Source: Planctomycetaceae bacterium (GTDB lineage: Bacteria; Planctomycetota; Planctomycetia; Planctomycetales; Planctomycetaceae). From it: DNA of 64,000 bases. Positions 8,515 to 17,858 of the stretch are shown one piece after another. The notes under the pieces are model-generated. The model worked only from the letters and a program-made list of their open reading frames with translations, made no database searches and was not told where the DNA came from. Location: NCBI GenBank assembly GCA_020638955.1, contig JACKHO010000003.1, forward strand, positions 1-64,000. The letters are read 5' to 3'. Position numbers and translations under genes: made by a program. Numbering within the stretch: position 1 is the stretch's first letter; each line of letters begins with the position of its first letter.

Positions 8515-9459
8515 ATGCGTGACACGTTCATCAAGCGACTGTGCGAACTCGCCGAAGAAGATCCGGCGATTATGCTCATTACCGGTGACCTCGGTTTCAA
8601 AGTGCTTGATGAGTTTCGTGACCGGTTTCCGAAGCAGTTTCTCAATGCCGGAATCGCGGAACAGAACATGACCGGCCTCGCGACCGGATTGGCGCTCGAA
8701 GGGTACACCGTCTTCACGTATTCCATTGCGAACTTCACGTTCATGCGGTGCCTGGAACAAATTCGTAACGACGCTGCGTACCACGACTGCAATGTCAACG
8801 TGGTCTCGGTCGGCGGGGGCTTCAGTTATGGATCACTCGGGATTTCGCATCATGCCACCGAAGATTTGACCATTATGCGGTCACTCCCAAACGTCGAAGT
8901 ACTGGCGCCGTGCGACAACTGGGAAACGACAGAGCTGACCACCGAAATGGCGAAACGCCCCGGTGTGTCGTATCTGCGACTCGACAAGTCGACCGCCGGC
9001 GAAACACAGCGACCGGGCGAGACATTTGAGTACGGCAAGGCGCGAGTTCTGCGCGAAGGGTCTGACGTCACCCTTGCCGGCGCGGGAGGCATAGTGGGCG
9101 ACGTTCTGAAAGCCGCCGACGCACTGGCGCAGGAAGGCATTTCGGCACGTGTATTGAGTTTGCATACCGTGAAGCCACTCGACACCGACACACTGGCAAG
9201 TGCATGCCGGGAGACGGGCGGACTCATTACCGTAGAAGAACACACCATTGAAGGTGGCCTGGGCGGCGCTGTTGCCGAGGCGCTCTTTGAACAAGGCGTG
9301 CAGCCTGGATTCTTTCACCGTGTCGGGCTCCGTGCAGGATTCTCCTCGACCGTGGGATCGCAACAATACTTGCGGTCTGTCTACGGGCTCGATGCGAACG
9401 CCATTGCAGATGCAGTCCGTCAACGTGTCGAAAGACGCAAACTCCGCCGCGCGGCATAA
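8515..9459 (+). CDS. Transketolase, C-terminal (pyrimidine-binding) subunit
   Basis: The 314-residue protein supplies the Pyr and C-terminal domains of transketolase. NAGIAEQNMTGLATGLALEG near 44-63 holds the glutamate that activates thiamine diphosphate, and the C-terminal domain has VLSLHTVKPLD and EEHTIEGGLGGAVAE. It works with the product of the gene just upstream, 41 bases away, and the two are surely co-transcribed. It is convergent with the next gene, only 6 bases apart. A DXS-like role is less likely because the N-part is a separate transketolase-type subunit. Confidence 0.93.
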   Translation: MRDTFIKRLCELAEEDPAIMLITGDLGFKVLDEFRDRFPKQFLNAGIAEQNMTGLATGLALEGYTVFTYSIANFTFMRCLEQIRNDAAYHDCNVNVVSVGGGFSYGSLGISHHATEDLTIMRSLPNVEVLAPCDNWETTELTTEMAKRPGVSYLRLDKSTAGETQRPGETFEYGKARVLREGSDVTLAGAGGIVGDVLKAADALAQEGISARVLSLHTVKPLDTDTLASACRETGGLITVEEHTIEGGLGGAVAEALFEQGVQPGFFHRVGLRAGFSSTVGSQQYLRSVYGLDANAIADAVRQRVERRKLRRAA

Positions 9460-9465
9460 CGCTGG

Positions 9466-9849
9466 CTACTCTTCGTCAACCTCATCGTCGACTGGTTCCG
9501 CACTGTAGTGCAGGCCGAACATTCCCAGCATTCCTGTGGGCGTGACGATCCCACAATCACTACAGCGGAACCACCAGGAATTGAACAAGTGTAGGGTTCG
9601 CCCGGTGAGACCTTCTTCGCCACAAACCGGGCAGTTCATCTTGGCGACATGATGCTGTTCGATCTTCCGGTTGTACCAACCGATGACTACCACAATGACT
9701 GCAAGTGGAGCCGCAGCAAGGGCCATCAGCAACCAGAAGACGAACTCGGATTCGAAGGCACCAGACAATCTGTAAAAGCAAAACGCCGGTAGCAAAAACG
9801 CTACCGGCGTGGCGAGTCTCTTCAGAATGAGGAACGTACGAAAGTTCAT
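9466..9849 (-). CDS. Membrane protein with C-terminal zinc ribbon
   Basis: The 127-residue protein has two predicted membrane helices (about residues 12-28 and 37-58), then a cytoplasmic zinc ribbon made from CPVCG near 72-76 and CSDCG near 95-99, and an acidic tail. It starts 24 bases after the epimerase stop on the same strand. A strong terminator-like hairpin lies inside its 5' coding part (9784-9809), so expression may be attenuated. Function unknown. Confidence 0.65.
   Translation of the reverse strand: MNFRTFLILKRLATPVAFLLPAFCFYRLSGAFESEFVFWLLMALAAAPLAVIVVVIGWYNRKIEQHHVAKMNCPVCGEEGLTGRTLHLFNSWWFRCSDCGIVTPTGMLGMFGLHYSAEPVDDEVDEE
9784..9809 (-). terminator. Intragenic Rho-independent terminator/attenuator
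   Basis: On the minus strand a perfect 10-bp stem (CGCCGGTAGC / GCTACCGGCG, 6-base loop) is followed by TTTTGCTTTT. It is placed to end transcription of the epimerase gene, whose stop is at 9874, yet it lies within codons 14-22 of the following small membrane-protein gene. Confidence 0.6.
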
Positions 9850-9873
9850 GAGCCCGAAGGCAGTGTCGGCTAA

Positions 9874-10713
9874 TTACTGTGTACGGGACTTCATGAACTT
9901 CAGACCTTCCGTTGCCAGATGTTCTTCGCTGGGGAACATGCGACGCCAAATGCGCGTGGCGGCAGCGAGGTCTGGAAGAGCGAGGCCGAAGGCTTCAATC
10001 ATGAGCCAGCCGTCGTAGCCAATTTCCTTCAGGCCTTCGAAGTTGGAATCCCAGTTAATGCCACCTTCGCCCGGCGTACTGCGGTCGTTTTCTGAGATGT
10101 GCACGTGGACAATTTGATCGGCGGCGGCTTTGATGGCCGACTTCGGGCACTTCTCTTCGATGTTCGCGTGGAACGTGTCGTACATCATTTTCAGGTTCGG
10201 ATGGTTCACTTCGCGGCAGAACTTCGCGGCGTCTTCCGCGCAGTTCAGGAAGTAACATTCGAACCGGTTGAGGTATTCCACAACTAGCGTCACGTTCTGC
10301 TGCTGAGCATGGTCGGCAGCCTTTGCGAGGATTTCCTGCCCCCACTTCCATTCGTCATCAGTCCGACCAGTGCCGGTGAATTCGCCGAGGGCAGAGTGGA
10401 TCGGACCGAGCAGATGCGTAGCACCAGCAGCCGCCACCATGTCGATCGCCTTCTTCAGGCGATCAAGTCCCGCCTGACGAATGGAGGCTTCCGGCGAGAT
10501 CGGGTTTTCTTCTTTGGTGCAAACGGTAACGGCCGTCGCGCCCAGTTCGAGTTCCTGCAGCTTGGCTCCAATCTTCTGGAACATTTCCAGGTTCATGTCG
10601 AACACAGGAAGCTCAACGCCATCAAAGCCCCAGCCTTTGATTTGTTCGAGCAGCGGAAAATGGGACTCATCCACAGCGGCAGTCCACAACAGCAAATTCA
10701 TCCCATATTTCAT
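9874..10713 (-). CDS. D-tagatose 3-epimerase-type ketose epimerase
   Basis: This is a TIM-barrel sugar epimerase/isomerase of 279 residues. The four expected metal ligands are Glu146 (VVEYLNRFE), Asp179 (MMYDTFH), His205 (HVHISEND) and Glu240 (MIEAF). Their spacing is the same as in Pseudomonas D-tagatose 3-epimerase (152, 185, 211, 246), a constant offset of six. Glu32 (DGVELP) is also conserved in the family. Start ATG 10713 (MKYGMNLLLW) is chosen over a longer frame because it fits the family N-terminus. It could act on psicose, tagatose, ribulose or a related ketose; the substrate is not fixed by sequence. Confidence 0.85.
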   Translation of the reverse strand: MKYGMNLLLWTAAVDESHFPLLEQIKGWGFDGVELPVFDMNLEMFQKIGAKLQELELGATAVTVCTKEENPISPEASIRQAGLDRLKKAIDMVAAAGATHLLGPIHSALGEFTGTGRTDDEWKWGQEILAKAADHAQQQNVTLVVEYLNRFECYFLNCAEDAAKFCREVNHPNLKMMYDTFHANIEEKCPKSAIKAAADQIVHVHISENDRSTPGEGGINWDSNFEGLKEIGYDGWLMIEAFGLALPDLAAATRIWRRMFPSEEHLATEGLKFMKSRTQ

Positions 10714-10877
10714 GGCTTGTTCTCCAACGAAACGCAAATCTTCATACACCGGCAGCGCAACGGCCCTGCCGTTTCACGAGTAGAAACTACAGACTTAATG
10801 CCCATTGGAATTGACCTTGCGCAGAAGGTCAAGCAGACCGGCCAATTCCAATTTGTTTTTCACATACAGTGACGGCT

Positions 10878-12047
10878 TTATTGCGACGAAATGGCCGCCT
10901 GTAAAGAAGCAGAGCGTTCCAACGGGAGGTCCGGAAATGATCCCGGACTGAAGAACACCCGGTGTGCAAACCATCGTCCCGGCCAGGTGTTGAACAAATA
11001 GAATCCGCACTCCATCAGCCAGCGGGACCGAATCATGGCGAGCATTCGACGCAGCCCGTTACGAATCCAGAATTTCTTCCGCATCCAACCGCCGTCATAC
11101 GCTTTCAATACCTCCGCATCTCCCGAATGGAGCCAGGCATCGGCGACGACAGCCGCCGCCTGGGATTGTCGCAGGCAGGGATCCAGTCCACCTGCCGTCA
11201 ATGGTGACACGGCTCCCGCGGCGTCTCCCAGCAACAGTCCGCGTTTGTTAATGAGTTGAGGCAGAACTCCGCCGACGGGTATGCGACCGCCGCGGCGGTC
11301 GACGAGCTGGCCTTTGTCGAGGGGGAATTGCTTCCGCATTTTCACGAGAAACTCATCGAGTGCCTCTCTGGGATGAAATCGATTCGCGTATCCGCCGACA
11401 CCGACGTGGACTTCTTCTCCATCATGCACAAGCCATGCGATGTACCCCGGGGCCAGGACGGGATCGAGCCAGACGTGAAATCGGGGCTCGCCACCCATGG
11501 GGACGTCAGTGAAGACATGTTCGACACCGACAATCCATTCCTTGTTTTCACTGAGCCCGAGCTGCGAAGCCACGCGGCTGGTGGCTCCATCGGCTCCGAT
11601 GACGAATCGGGTGTTGAGCGACCAGTGGTCTGAAGCAGTCATGAGGTTCAGCGTGGTCAGTGACTCATCATCGGAAGCTGAATTCAATGATTGAAACGCG
11701 GTGTCCAGAAACACGCTCACACCAGCCGTGCGAGCTCGATCGAGCCACGTGTTGTACAGGTGGCCCATTTTCCCGACGCGAAACTCCTCGAAGCGACTTT
11801 CGAGATTCAGGCTGCGTCCATAGGGAGAGTACAAGGTGACGTGTCGTACGGCAGGTCCGAGGCAGTCATCGGGCAGGTCGAATGACTCCAGCGTCCGACG
11901 CACAAAAATACCGGTCGTGTGTACTCCGTCGGCCAGATTGGACTTCCGGTCAATAATCGCAACACGACGTCCACGACTTGCCAAATCACGGGCCACTTCC
12001 AAACCAGCCAAGCCTGCTCCCACAACGGCAACGTCGAATTCCTGCAT
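10878..12047 (-). CDS. FAD-dependent oxidoreductase, geranylgeranyl reductase-like
   Basis: The 389-residue protein opens with the dinucleotide-binding fold MQEFDVAVVGAGLAG (GxGxxG at 10-15) and has the second FAD motif GLLLGDAAGAVSPLTAGG, typical of the geranylgeranyl-reductase/halogenase group of class A flavoproteins. Substrate unknown; reduction of an isoprenoid or hydroxylation are both possible. ATG 12047 is preferred because GGAAAG lies 9 bases upstream, while a longer start would overlap that site. It is divergent from the TPR gene. Confidence 0.82.
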   Translation of the reverse strand: MQEFDVAVVGAGLAGLEVARDLASRGRRVAIIDRKSNLADGVHTTGIFVRRTLESFDLPDDCLGPAVRHVTLYSPYGRSLNLESRFEEFRVGKMGHLYNTWLDRARTAGVSVFLDTAFQSLNSASDDESLTTLNLMTASDHWSLNTRFVIGADGATSRVASQLGLSENKEWIVGVEHVFTDVPMGGEPRFHVWLDPVLAPGYIAWLVHDGEEVHVGVGGYANRFHPREALDEFLVKMRKQFPLDKGQLVDRRGGRIPVGGVLPQLINKRGLLLGDAAGAVSPLTAGGLDPCLRQSQAAAVVADAWLHSGDAEVLKAYDGGWMRKKFWIRNGLRRMLAMIRSRWLMECGFYLFNTWPGRWFAHRVFFSPGSFPDLPLERSASLQAAISSQ

Positions 12048-12245
12048 GAGATTTCTTTCCACTGTGACAGAATGTCTAGGCTCATCCCCATTCTGCGTTT
12101 CTCGCGATCAGATCACAATCCCAAAGTGGGAAATGCATCAAACCGCAAAAGGTGTTTTGTACTTGACAGTAATTGACTACCGTGTCAGTTTGCAGGTTCC
12201 CATGAGTGGCCCTGAGTGACCGTGAAAGTCTGAGAGATTTCCCAA

Positions 12246-13193
12246 ATGAAATCACTTGATGCTGCAGACAAGCTGTGTGATGAGGCCCGTGTGGCCTTCA
12301 AGAAGCGGGACGTGGACCGAGCCCGAGAGCTGTTTGAACAGGCCATTGCGGCTGATTCGCGACACATTGCAGCGCACGAGGGATTGGCGTTTCTGTGCTT
12401 CTTCACTCGCGATTTGGAGCGTGCGGCGGAGTTGTTTTTGCGCGTGAGTCGTCTTGATCCTCGCCGGGCTGAGCCGCTCATCAACTTGGGTGCAGTGCAC
12501 AATCGTCAGGAAGATTTTGCGGCGGCCGTGCGCGTGCTGCGGCAGGCACTCACAAAAGATCGCCGCAGTGCAGATGCGTACTACAACCTCGGCTTGGCGT
12601 ATCGTGGACAAAAGCAGTACGGCATGGGAGTTTCGGCCTATAAAGAAGCCATTCGATTGCGTCCCGAGATGGTGGAGGCACACTGCAATTTGGGAAATGC
12701 GCTCATCGAAATGGGGAACCACTCGCAGGCCATTCGGGCGTTTGAGCGTGCACTGGAAATCGATCCGAGTTTCAAAAAGGCCCAAGGCGGGCTGGAGCGC
12801 GCTCGAATGAAAACCGACGAGGCGAAGCGGGCCATCAGTCCATTTGGTCGCCTTGTGGACATGGAGAAGATTGCGGAAAACGAAGCACAAATGGATCAGA
12901 AGTATCGCGACATGACGCCGAAGGAGCGATTCATGGACCGCGACCTCGTCCACCGCCTTTCCAAAGAGGCGGAACAATTAGGAGCGGGCTTTCTTTCGCA
13001 GGTTCGCGAAGAATTGGAAGTCGCACTCTTGTCCATTAGCCGGATTGTCAGCGAGAATCGTGACACGCACGAATGGCACAAAGAGGCTGGCGAACTGGAA
13101 ACCGCCGTGGAACGGTTTCAACATGTTCAACAGACGCTGTTCCAGAAGGCGAATGAAATCCGGGATCATGAAGACTCACTCAAAGAGTCCTGA
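12246..13193 (+). CDS. Tetratricopeptide-repeat protein
   Basis: The 315-residue protein lacks a signal peptide. Residues 1 to about 190 hold five TPR units, for example ADAYYNLGLAYRGQKQYGMG and VEAHCNLGNALIEMGNHSQA. The C-terminal third is charged and helical, probably coiled coil. TPRs bind other proteins; the partner is unknown. It ends 103 bases before the metal-binding lipoprotein gene. Confidence 0.85.
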   Translation: MKSLDAADKLCDEARVAFKKRDVDRARELFEQAIAADSRHIAAHEGLAFLCFFTRDLERAAELFLRVSRLDPRRAEPLINLGAVHNRQEDFAAAVRVLRQALTKDRRSADAYYNLGLAYRGQKQYGMGVSAYKEAIRLRPEMVEAHCNLGNALIEMGNHSQAIRAFERALEIDPSFKKAQGGLERARMKTDEAKRAISPFGRLVDMEKIAENEAQMDQKYRDMTPKERFMDRDLVHRLSKEAEQLGAGFLSQVREELEVALLSISRIVSENRDTHEWHKEAGELETAVERFQHVQQTLFQKANEIRDHEDSLKES

Positions 13194-13296
13194 ACAATGA
13201 CGCGACCTCGGGTATCCTCTCCGCTCTCGACCGTCGTCATCTATTGAAATGTGGTAGCGGCCTGCTGCCGTTGCCGTCCAAGCGAAAAGTGAACAC

Positions 13297-14307
13297 ATGC
13301 TGACCCTTCGATTACAAGTTTCGCCTCGGCTAAACTTTCTGGTATTTCTGCTTCTGCTTTGGGGATGCAATCCACCAGCTCCGACAGCCAACAATGGCCA
13401 GACTCGAATTGTCGTGACAACGGGTATGGTGGGTGACTTGGTGCAGCATGTGGCGGGAGAACATGCGGAAGTTCTGACGCTGTACGATGCGGTCGATCCC
13501 CATCAGTACGCACCGACAGGCTCGGATATTAAGGAAATCATGTTGGCTGATGTTGTCTTCTATTCGGGACTCCATTTGGAAGGCCCGATGGCGGACGCGT
13601 TTGAAGGGAGAAGTCGACGCGGAGGAGAAATTCACGCCGTCACGGAACGGTTGGCGAAAGAGGATGTACGGACACCTGAAGGGAGCGAAGGACACCCTGA
13701 TCCACACGTCTGGCATGATCCCATTCTGTGGGGCCAGTGTGCCCTTGATGTCGGTGAAATTCTCAGTGAAATCGATCCTGAACATGCAGCCGACTATCGC
13801 CAGAATGCATTGGATTATCAGCAACGTCTGAAGGAAATCGACGCCTTTGCGCAGCAGGTTCTGGGAGCCATTCCCGAGAAGCAGCGGCATCTTGTCACAG
13901 CGCACGACGCCTTCGAATACTTCGCCGGTCGCTACGGTCTGGAAGTCCGTTCGATTCAGGGAATTTCGACGATGTCACAGGCGGGATTATTTGATCAGGA
14001 ACGACTCATCGACTTCATGGTCGAGAACCAGATTCCGATGATTTTTGTCGAGTCGACTGTACCTGAGAAGTTTGTGCGCCAGGTGATCGAGGGAGCCCAC
14101 GTGAAGGGCTGGGAGGTACAGAAAGGAGACGTTCTGTACTCCGATGCCATGGGAACACCAGGTACCTACGAAGGAACGTACATTGGCATGCTGGACCACA
14201 ACATTGCCACGATTGGCAAAGGTCTTGGCAGCAAATGGGAGGGACCGTTTTCGTTTCAGGAGTACGAGCAGCAACAGGCAGCGACTGCTACGGAACCAGC
14301 CAACTGA
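13297..14307 (+). CDS. Metal-binding lipoprotein of ABC uptake system (ZnuA/TroA family)
   Basis: This is a cluster 9 substrate-binding protein for zinc or manganese. The 336-residue protein has a lipoprotein signal ending LLWGC (Cys24). Likely metal ligands are His69 (DPHQY), His137 (DPHVWHDP), His203 (TAHDAF) and Asp283 (YSDAMG). The spacing matches TroA (His, His, His, Asp), which suggests zinc or manganese over the Glu-containing PsaA type. No permease or ATPase gene adjoins: the next gene is on the other strand and overlaps its 3' end by 20 bases. Its transporter must be encoded elsewhere. Confidence 0.9.
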   Translation: MLTLRLQVSPRLNFLVFLLLLWGCNPPAPTANNGQTRIVVTTGMVGDLVQHVAGEHAEVLTLYDAVDPHQYAPTGSDIKEIMLADVVFYSGLHLEGPMADAFEGRSRRGGEIHAVTERLAKEDVRTPEGSEGHPDPHVWHDPILWGQCALDVGEILSEIDPEHAADYRQNALDYQQRLKEIDAFAQQVLGAIPEKQRHLVTAHDAFEYFAGRYGLEVRSIQGISTMSQAGLFDQERLIDFMVENQIPMIFVESTVPEKFVRQVIEGAHVKGWEVQKGDVLYSDAMGTPGTYEGTYIGMLDHNIATIGKGLGSKWEGPFSFQEYEQQQAATATEPAN

Positions 14308-14884
14308 AATCCCAATCTTCGCCGGTCCAGTGAAACCGGGCACGCAGGTTCCCGGACCGCCGCAAGGCAAGCCAGTCCAGTTCTTTGATGGTGGCTTCCA
14401 GCACGGCAAAGTTTTCTCGGCCACCCGCCAGGTCATGCAACTGAATGGACATGGTTGGTACGACTGATGGCGTGTCGACTTTGGTACCCGGTGCGTCTTC
14501 ACCAAGGTAGCAATGCAGACTCTCCGGACGGCTCGAATTCCAGAAGTGATCCACATCGGCACCGACAGATTTCACTTCAATTTCTGTGTGGGCGATGAGC
14601 TGGATGCGACCTACCGGATCATAAAACGTCCAAATGGCGGCAGAATGTTCACGCAGTTGTGCGACTTTAGGTGACCGGGCGTCAGTGAATGCGAACAACT
14701 TTCGCTGCTCACTGTCGACCGCACGCAGTACAACGCTGCGAGCTGTTGGTTCGCCGCGGAATTGATTCGACAGCACAGGTACACCCCACGCTTTTCCCGC
14801 CTGGTCGGCGGAGTCAGACAATCGCTGCCAGATATCGGTCAGGATTTCGTCGCGCGTGGGGATGTGTTCGTCCGTGAGCGACAT
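14288..14884 (-). CDS. Pyridoxamine 5'-phosphate oxidase-like flavoprotein
   Basis: The 198-residue protein has the split-barrel FMN-binding fold of the PPOX superfamily: ARSVVLRAVDSEQRKLFAFTD near 48-68 and the C-terminal LRARFHWTG. It resembles the Alr4036 branch more than classical PdxH. Activity may be PNP oxidase or general FMN/F420-linked reduction. Its 3' end overlaps the convergent lipoprotein gene by 20 bases; its start lies 2 bases from the DUF1501 stop, so the two are likely one transcript. Confidence 0.8.
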   Translation of the reverse strand: MSLTDEHIPTRDEILTDIWQRLSDSADQAGKAWGVPVLSNQFRGEPTARSVVLRAVDSEQRKLFAFTDARSPKVAQLREHSAAIWTFYDPVGRIQLIAHTEIEVKSVGADVDHFWNSSRPESLHCYLGEDAPGTKVDTPSVVPTMSIQLHDLAGGRENFAVLEATIKELDWLALRRSGNLRARFHWTGEDWDFSWLVP

Positions 14885-14886
14885 TG

Positions 14887-16224
14887 CTACACAAGTTCTG
14901 GCATGGGCTCATGGACGGAAATGTATTGCGGACGACCGGCCAGATCTCGCAGTTTGGCTTCACCAGAGTCGATGCCAAGATGTCGATAGAGCGACGCCAG
15001 CACTTCTCCGAAGTGGACCGGTCGATCAGCGGCTTCGGCACCAAGACGATCCGTCGCGCCAATGACCTGTCCTGTTCTGAATCCACCACCTGCAATGAGG
15101 CCACCGCCAACCTGTGGCCAGTGGTCGCGTCCTCCATCGGGGTTGATCCGTGGCGTGCGCCCAAACTCACCCCAGGCAACGACGGCCACGTCGTCGGCTA
15201 ATCCGCGTTCGTGCAGGTCTTCGATGAGTGCGCTCAAACCTTGATCGAATTGCGGGAGGTGCGTGTCTTTCAAGCCGCCGAAGTTGTTGCTGTGGAAATC
15301 CCAGCGTCCAAAGTTCAGAGTGACAACGCGGGCACCCGCTTCAACGAGTCGCCGCGCCATGAGAAAGTGTTCCAGGTTACGTGGAGCACCATCACCGAAG
15401 TTCTTTGGATCACCTTTGCCGTAACGTTCACGGACGTGCTCGGGCTCCTGTGAAATGTCGAGAGCTGAAGCGAGCGCGCTGGATGTGAGAATGTCGAACG
15501 CCGTCTGCGACATGGCATCCATGCCGTCCAGCGTCCCGGTGGCGTCGATGTCGCGTCGAATGGTGTCGAGGCTCGTCAGCAGCGACTTGCGATTGGCCAA
15601 ACGCTCAGTTGAAATGTCTTTCAGAACCATGTCTTCACGCGATGGGCCTGAAGGACGAAAGGCTGAGTTCGCTACCCCGAGGAATCCTGGTAGCCCTGGC
15701 GATCCATAGGGAGGATGTCCCGCATCGGGGGAAAGTCCAATGAACGGTGGCACCGCCTGATTCTTTGGTCCCAGCATTTCTGAGACAACCGATCCAAACG
15801 AAGGCCAACCGCCGGGGGGCTGATTGACGGTGGTCCGACCGGTGTAGCAAATGAAGGAATCGTGCGAGCCGTTGGGGGATCCCACAACAGAACGAAGCGG
15901 GATGCACTTGTCCATAATCGCCGCCATGCGCGGCATGTGTTCGCAGATTTCAATCCCCGGAACACTCGTGGCAATGGGCTTGAATTCGCCGCGAATTTCG
16001 GAGGGGGCCTCCATTTTCAAATCGTACATGTCCTGATGCGAGGGCGCACCGCACATGTAAATCATGATGACCGCTTTGCGTGAGTTGCGAACTCCTGCGA
16101 GTTGTTCGGCCTGCAGCAACCGCGACAGTGTCAAACCGCCAACAGCCAAAGTTCCAATTCGCAGCATGTCACGACGGGTAATTCCGTCGCAGAGGGGTCG
16201 ACCTTTTCCGAGAATGGAAAGCAT
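14887..16224 (-). CDS. DUF1501 protein with twin-arginine signal
   Basis: The 445-residue protein starts with a Tat-type signal (TRRDMLRIGTLAVGGLTLSRLL, residues about 16-37). The body matches DUF1501, a family related to alkaline phosphatase/sulfatases and abundant in planctomycetes, with MIYMCGAPSHQDMYDLK, VVGSPNGSHDSF and a C-terminal WGEFGRTPRINPDGGRDHWP. In planctomycetes these genes often pair with DUF1549/DUF1553 cytochrome-type genes; no such partner is here. The PPOX-like gene follows immediately. Enzymatic role unproven. Confidence 0.92.
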   Translation of the reverse strand: MLSILGKGRPLCDGITRRDMLRIGTLAVGGLTLSRLLQAEQLAGVRNSRKAVIMIYMCGAPSHQDMYDLKMEAPSEIRGEFKPIATSVPGIEICEHMPRMAAIMDKCIPLRSVVGSPNGSHDSFICYTGRTTVNQPPGGWPSFGSVVSEMLGPKNQAVPPFIGLSPDAGHPPYGSPGLPGFLGVANSAFRPSGPSREDMVLKDISTERLANRKSLLTSLDTIRRDIDATGTLDGMDAMSQTAFDILTSSALASALDISQEPEHVRERYGKGDPKNFGDGAPRNLEHFLMARRLVEAGARVVTLNFGRWDFHSNNFGGLKDTHLPQFDQGLSALIEDLHERGLADDVAVVAWGEFGRTPRINPDGGRDHWPQVGGGLIAGGGFRTGQVIGATDRLGAEAADRPVHFGEVLASLYRHLGIDSGEAKLRDLAGRPQYISVHEPMPELV

Positions 16225-16377
16225 AGGACTGCCTCCAAAGTTTGGCTGGGGGAGCCATCAGGTGGGAGAATGTGTGCTAAGGGCAAACCAGCACGACACT
16301 TAACTCTAACACGGGGTGAGGCGAGTCTCAATAGAGATGTCCTGCAACGAACCGTGAACTGTCAACACAGCATCCGG

Positions 16378-17370
16378 TTATTCACCTTCGCCGGTTTTGA
16401 CTGATTCAAACATTTCTGCAATGACGTCTTCCAATGGACGTTCCTGTACGCCGACATCTTCAATGGAATACTGCGACAACAGTGCGGTAAGGACTTCCGG
16501 AATCCGTTTCCGTTCCACCTCCATTTTTACGCGAGGGAAAACTGACTCGATGACGTTGCCGTAGCGGTCTAATCCTGTCGGCGGAGTGGAGCCACCGAAT
16601 TGAAGCTGGATGATTTTGTGACGGCTGAACTGTTCAACGATATCTTCCAACGCTCCGTCGTGTTTGATTTCCCCCTCATTGATGATGATCGCCCGGGAGC
16701 AGAGGGCTTCCACATCTTTCATGTAATGGCTCGTCAGAATGACCGTAATCTTCTGCTGTTCCTGATAGAACTTCAGAAAATCCTGTACGCGACGCTGGGA
16801 AACAACATCGAGTCCAATCGTCGGTTCGTCGAGTAGGAGTACTTCTGGGCTGTGCAGCAGCGCGGCAATGAGTTCCATCCGCATGCGCTCGCCGAGAGAG
16901 AGTTCCCGTACCGGCTGGCCGACGAGTTTTTTGACTTCGAGCAGACTGGTCAGTTCATCGATGCGGCGATCAAAGTCGTCCTGTGGAATGCGGTAAATCT
17001 CTTTGTGGAGCTGAAATGATTCCTGCGCTGGCAGGTCCCACCACAACTGGTTTTTTTGTCCCATCACCAGGGAAAACCTGCGGCGAAAGGCGTTTTCCCG
17101 CTGCCAGGGAACATGTCCCAAAACCTGAGCCGCACCTGACGTGGGGTAAATCAAGCCAGAGAGCAACTTGAGAGTGGTGGTCTTTCCAGCACCGTTCGGC
17201 CCCAGAAACGCGACCATTTCTCCCTCGTCGATCTGGAAGGAGACACTCTTTACCGCCTCGACAGTTTTGTACTCACGACGAAACAGCCCCACGACCGAGG
17301 CCCAGACCCCTTCCTGTTTGCGATAGACCTGATACGTCTTCGTCAGATTCTCTGCTTCGATTGCTGGCAT
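16378..17370 (-). CDS. ABC transporter ATPase, ABC-2 export type
   Basis: The 330-residue ATPase has Walker A GPNGAGKTT (57-65), signature LSLGE (157-161) and Walker B LLLDEP (178-183), followed by the H-loop in LTSHYMKDVEALC. The N-terminal insert before the core (about 15-35) is typical of the DUF4162-like/viologen-exporter subgroup that works with ABC-2 permeases. The permease genes that normally follow are absent; DUF1501 lies downstream on the same strand. Substrate unknown. Confidence 0.9.
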   Translation of the reverse strand: MPAIEAENLTKTYQVYRKQEGVWASVVGLFRREYKTVEAVKSVSFQIDEGEMVAFLGPNGAGKTTTLKLLSGLIYPTSGAAQVLGHVPWQRENAFRRRFSLVMGQKNQLWWDLPAQESFQLHKEIYRIPQDDFDRRIDELTSLLEVKKLVGQPVRELSLGERMRMELIAALLHSPEVLLLDEPTIGLDVVSQRRVQDFLKFYQEQQKITVILTSHYMKDVEALCSRAIIINEGEIKHDGALEDIVEQFSRHKIIQLQFGGSTPPTGLDRYGNVIESVFPRVKMEVERKRIPEVLTALLSQYSIEDVGVQERPLEDVIAEMFESVKTGEGE

Positions 17371-17858
17371 GGCCGCATGTTAGCAGCGTCGGAGTGACAG
17401 GCGAAAGCGTCGGGTTCTTTCGAGCGCCTTGGTGCGGGCCAGTACGTTGCACCATGTCATACGGTGCGTAATACGTCGACCCATCAGTGCTTGTACCGCT
17501 TAGGGCGATTCAACTGATCGTGCCGACCGTAGCGATTGTGACGGTTCATCTAACGGTACCGTATTCCGACGATGAGTGACCTCTTGTTGTACCAGACGCA
17601 GCGGTCCTGCTTTAGAGGCCAGTTTGTGCCGGTCGATCCTGACGGCAGGTGTGGATTGAATGCACCTCACGTAGCGGTAGGACGCTTTCTGCAGAATTCG
17701 CCGAACAGCACATGCCGCGACAGGCTGAATGGGAAGTCTGGTTAATTTACGTAAGACACAGTTGATTTTTCCGGCGGGATGTGCCGAATCCAGAAGCGGT
17801 CGGATTCCAAAAGAAGTGGAATTCAATTTCTGGGGTTAAAGCGGAGAGGATTTAAGCC
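17371..17858. other. Long intergenic leader region of the Cys-rich gene
   Basis: About 490 bases separate the divergent ABC ATPase and Cys-rich wall protein genes. I find no supported gene. The wall protein has a clear ribosome site, GGAGAGG, about 9 bases before its ATG, so much of this stretch may be promoter and untranslated leader. Confidence 0.5.

Noticed and set aside
17500..17826. 108-codon minus-strand frame before the Cys-rich gene
   Set aside because: Composition is not protein-like, there is no start context, and it lies in the promoter/leader region of a strongly marked gene.
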